In this document: positions 5,262 to 5,813 of the stretch, piece after piece
How positions within the stretch are numbered: position 1 is the first letter of the stretch
Layout: each line of letters begins with the position of its first letter
Position numbers and translations under genes: made by a program
Source of the DNA: an uncultured Microcoleaceae cyanobacterium
GTDB taxonomy: Bacteria > Cyanobacteriota > Cyanobacteriia > Cyanobacteriales > Microcoleaceae
Direction: 5' to 3'
Length of the DNA stretch: 5,813 nucleotides
Assembly: GCA_938083405.1 (NCBI GenBank)
Contig: CALKCV010000335.1
Location: 1-5,813 of the forward strand
The notes under the pieces: generated by a model
Seen by the model: the letters and a program-made list of their open reading frames with translations, nothing else
The model's database searches: none
What the model was told of the DNA's origin: nothing

Positions 5262-5741
5262 ATGAATAGAGTAGGAATGAGCTATGTTCTATGGGTAGCG
5301 GGTCTTGTGGGAGTCAGCGGACTTCATCGCTTCTATAATGGCAAGATCTTTACAGGTGTTTTATGGTTCTTCACCGGGGGCCTTTTGGGAGTTGGCCAGT
5401 TTGTGGATTTGTTTTTAATTCCCAACATGGCCGACGAACGGGAAGCGGAAATTAGGGCCAAATTGGGGGTTTCTGGCAATGGGGTGCCTTTGACTCAGAC
5501 AAATGGAGCGATCGCCTTGACTGCCGTTGCGAAAACTCGCGAGGATCTTATGGTTTGTTTGCTCAAAGCTGCTGCGGATAAGGGCGGGAAATTATCTGTT
5601 ACTCAAGGCGTCTTGGCCACCGGTGCGAGTTTTGCCGAGGTGGAAGCAACTTTTAAGGAAATGCTGCAAGCTGGTTATGTCAGCGTTGATAACGACCCCG
5701 AGACTGGGGTTGTTGTTTTTGAATTTCACGAATTGTCTTAG
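5262..5741 (+). CDS. TM2-domain membrane protein with C-terminal winged-helix-like domain
   Basis: A 159-residue protein. Residues 6-55 form a TM2 domain: two hydrophobic segments (about 7-21 and 29-53) joined by the hallmark GLHRFYNGK turn, with TGGLLGVGQFVDLFLI in the second. A charged stretch (57-69, ADEREAEIRAK) and a linker follow. Residues 92-157 look like a winged helix: a helix (TREDLMVCLLKAAADKGG), then LSVTQGVLATGASFAEVEATFKEMLQ as a helix-turn-helix, AGYVSVDNDPETGVVVFEF as the hairpin wing. The fold call is from sequence pattern only. The function is unknown; a membrane-tethered DNA- or protein-binding adaptor is possible. The start at 5262 has a weak GGGA 4 nt upstream; Met6 (5277) is an alternative that would still keep the domain. 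One HIP1 site lies inside (5508-5515). No terminator or further gene is visible in the last 72 bp of the window. Confidence 0.85.
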   Translation: MNRVGMSYVLWVAGLVGVSGLHRFYNGKIFTGVLWFFTGGLLGVGQFVDLFLIPNMADEREAEIRAKLGVSGNGVPLTQTNGAIALTAVAKTREDLMVCLLKAAADKGGKLSVTQGVLATGASFAEVEATFKEMLQAGYVSVDNDPETGVVVFEFHELS

Positions 5742-5813
5742 TAGGATTTTGAGTATGAATGCGAGTAATAGCTAACTTTGGGTATGGAGAGGGGGCGGAA
5801 ATAGGATAGAATA

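Overview
The window looks like a piece of a cyanobacterial chromosome, probably a filamentous, Oscillatoriales-like organism. The evidence is an oxygen-dependent chlorophyll-pathway cyclase (AcsF), seven perfect copies of the cyanobacterial HIP1 octamer GCGATCGC (399, 453, 480, 507, 2260, 3639, 5508), AT-rich heptamer arrays and dispersed palindromes of the kind common in these genomes, and a short manganese catalase. The order-level guess is weak; assignment to cyanobacteria is strong.

Layout: three genes on the minus strand are read from high to low coordinates, and one gene on the plus strand diverges from them. From the right: a TM2-domain membrane protein with a C-terminal winged-helix-like domain (5262-5741, +); a 335-bp divergent intergenic region; acsF (3850-4926, -) with its own intrinsic terminator (3771-3804); a 453-bp leader region that carries a second terminator-like hairpin, a 13-bp palindrome and a 7-codon upstream ORF with a strong Shine-Dalgarno; a manganese catalase (2695-3396, -) with an intrinsic terminator (2605-2630); a good sigma70-type promoter (2440-2469); and a large secreted-type protein (54-2327, -) built of chlamydial-Pmp-like beta-helix repeats, a choice-of-anchor Q-like segment and RTX calcium-binding nonapeptides, ended by a hairpin terminator at 32-53.

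Each minus-strand gene is followed by its own terminator, so they look like separate transcription units, not an operon. AcsF makes ring E of chlorophyll using O2 and a diiron centre; the catalase removes H2O2 with a dimanganese centre. Both are four-helix, ferritin-like dimetal proteins, and their adjacency may reflect shared oxidative conditions (inference). The RTX protein is probably exported by a type I system, whose genes are not in this window.

The least conventional parts are non-coding. Two CAATTAA heptamer arrays in opposite orientation lie in the catalase 3' UTR and in the RTX gene 5' leader, so the two transcripts carry mutually complementary stretches. The catalase also has a complex leader. 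The gene-free stretch 2328-2694 holds the RTX leader, both arrays, the RTX promoter and the catalase terminator; the other two long gene-free stretches are described in the feature list.
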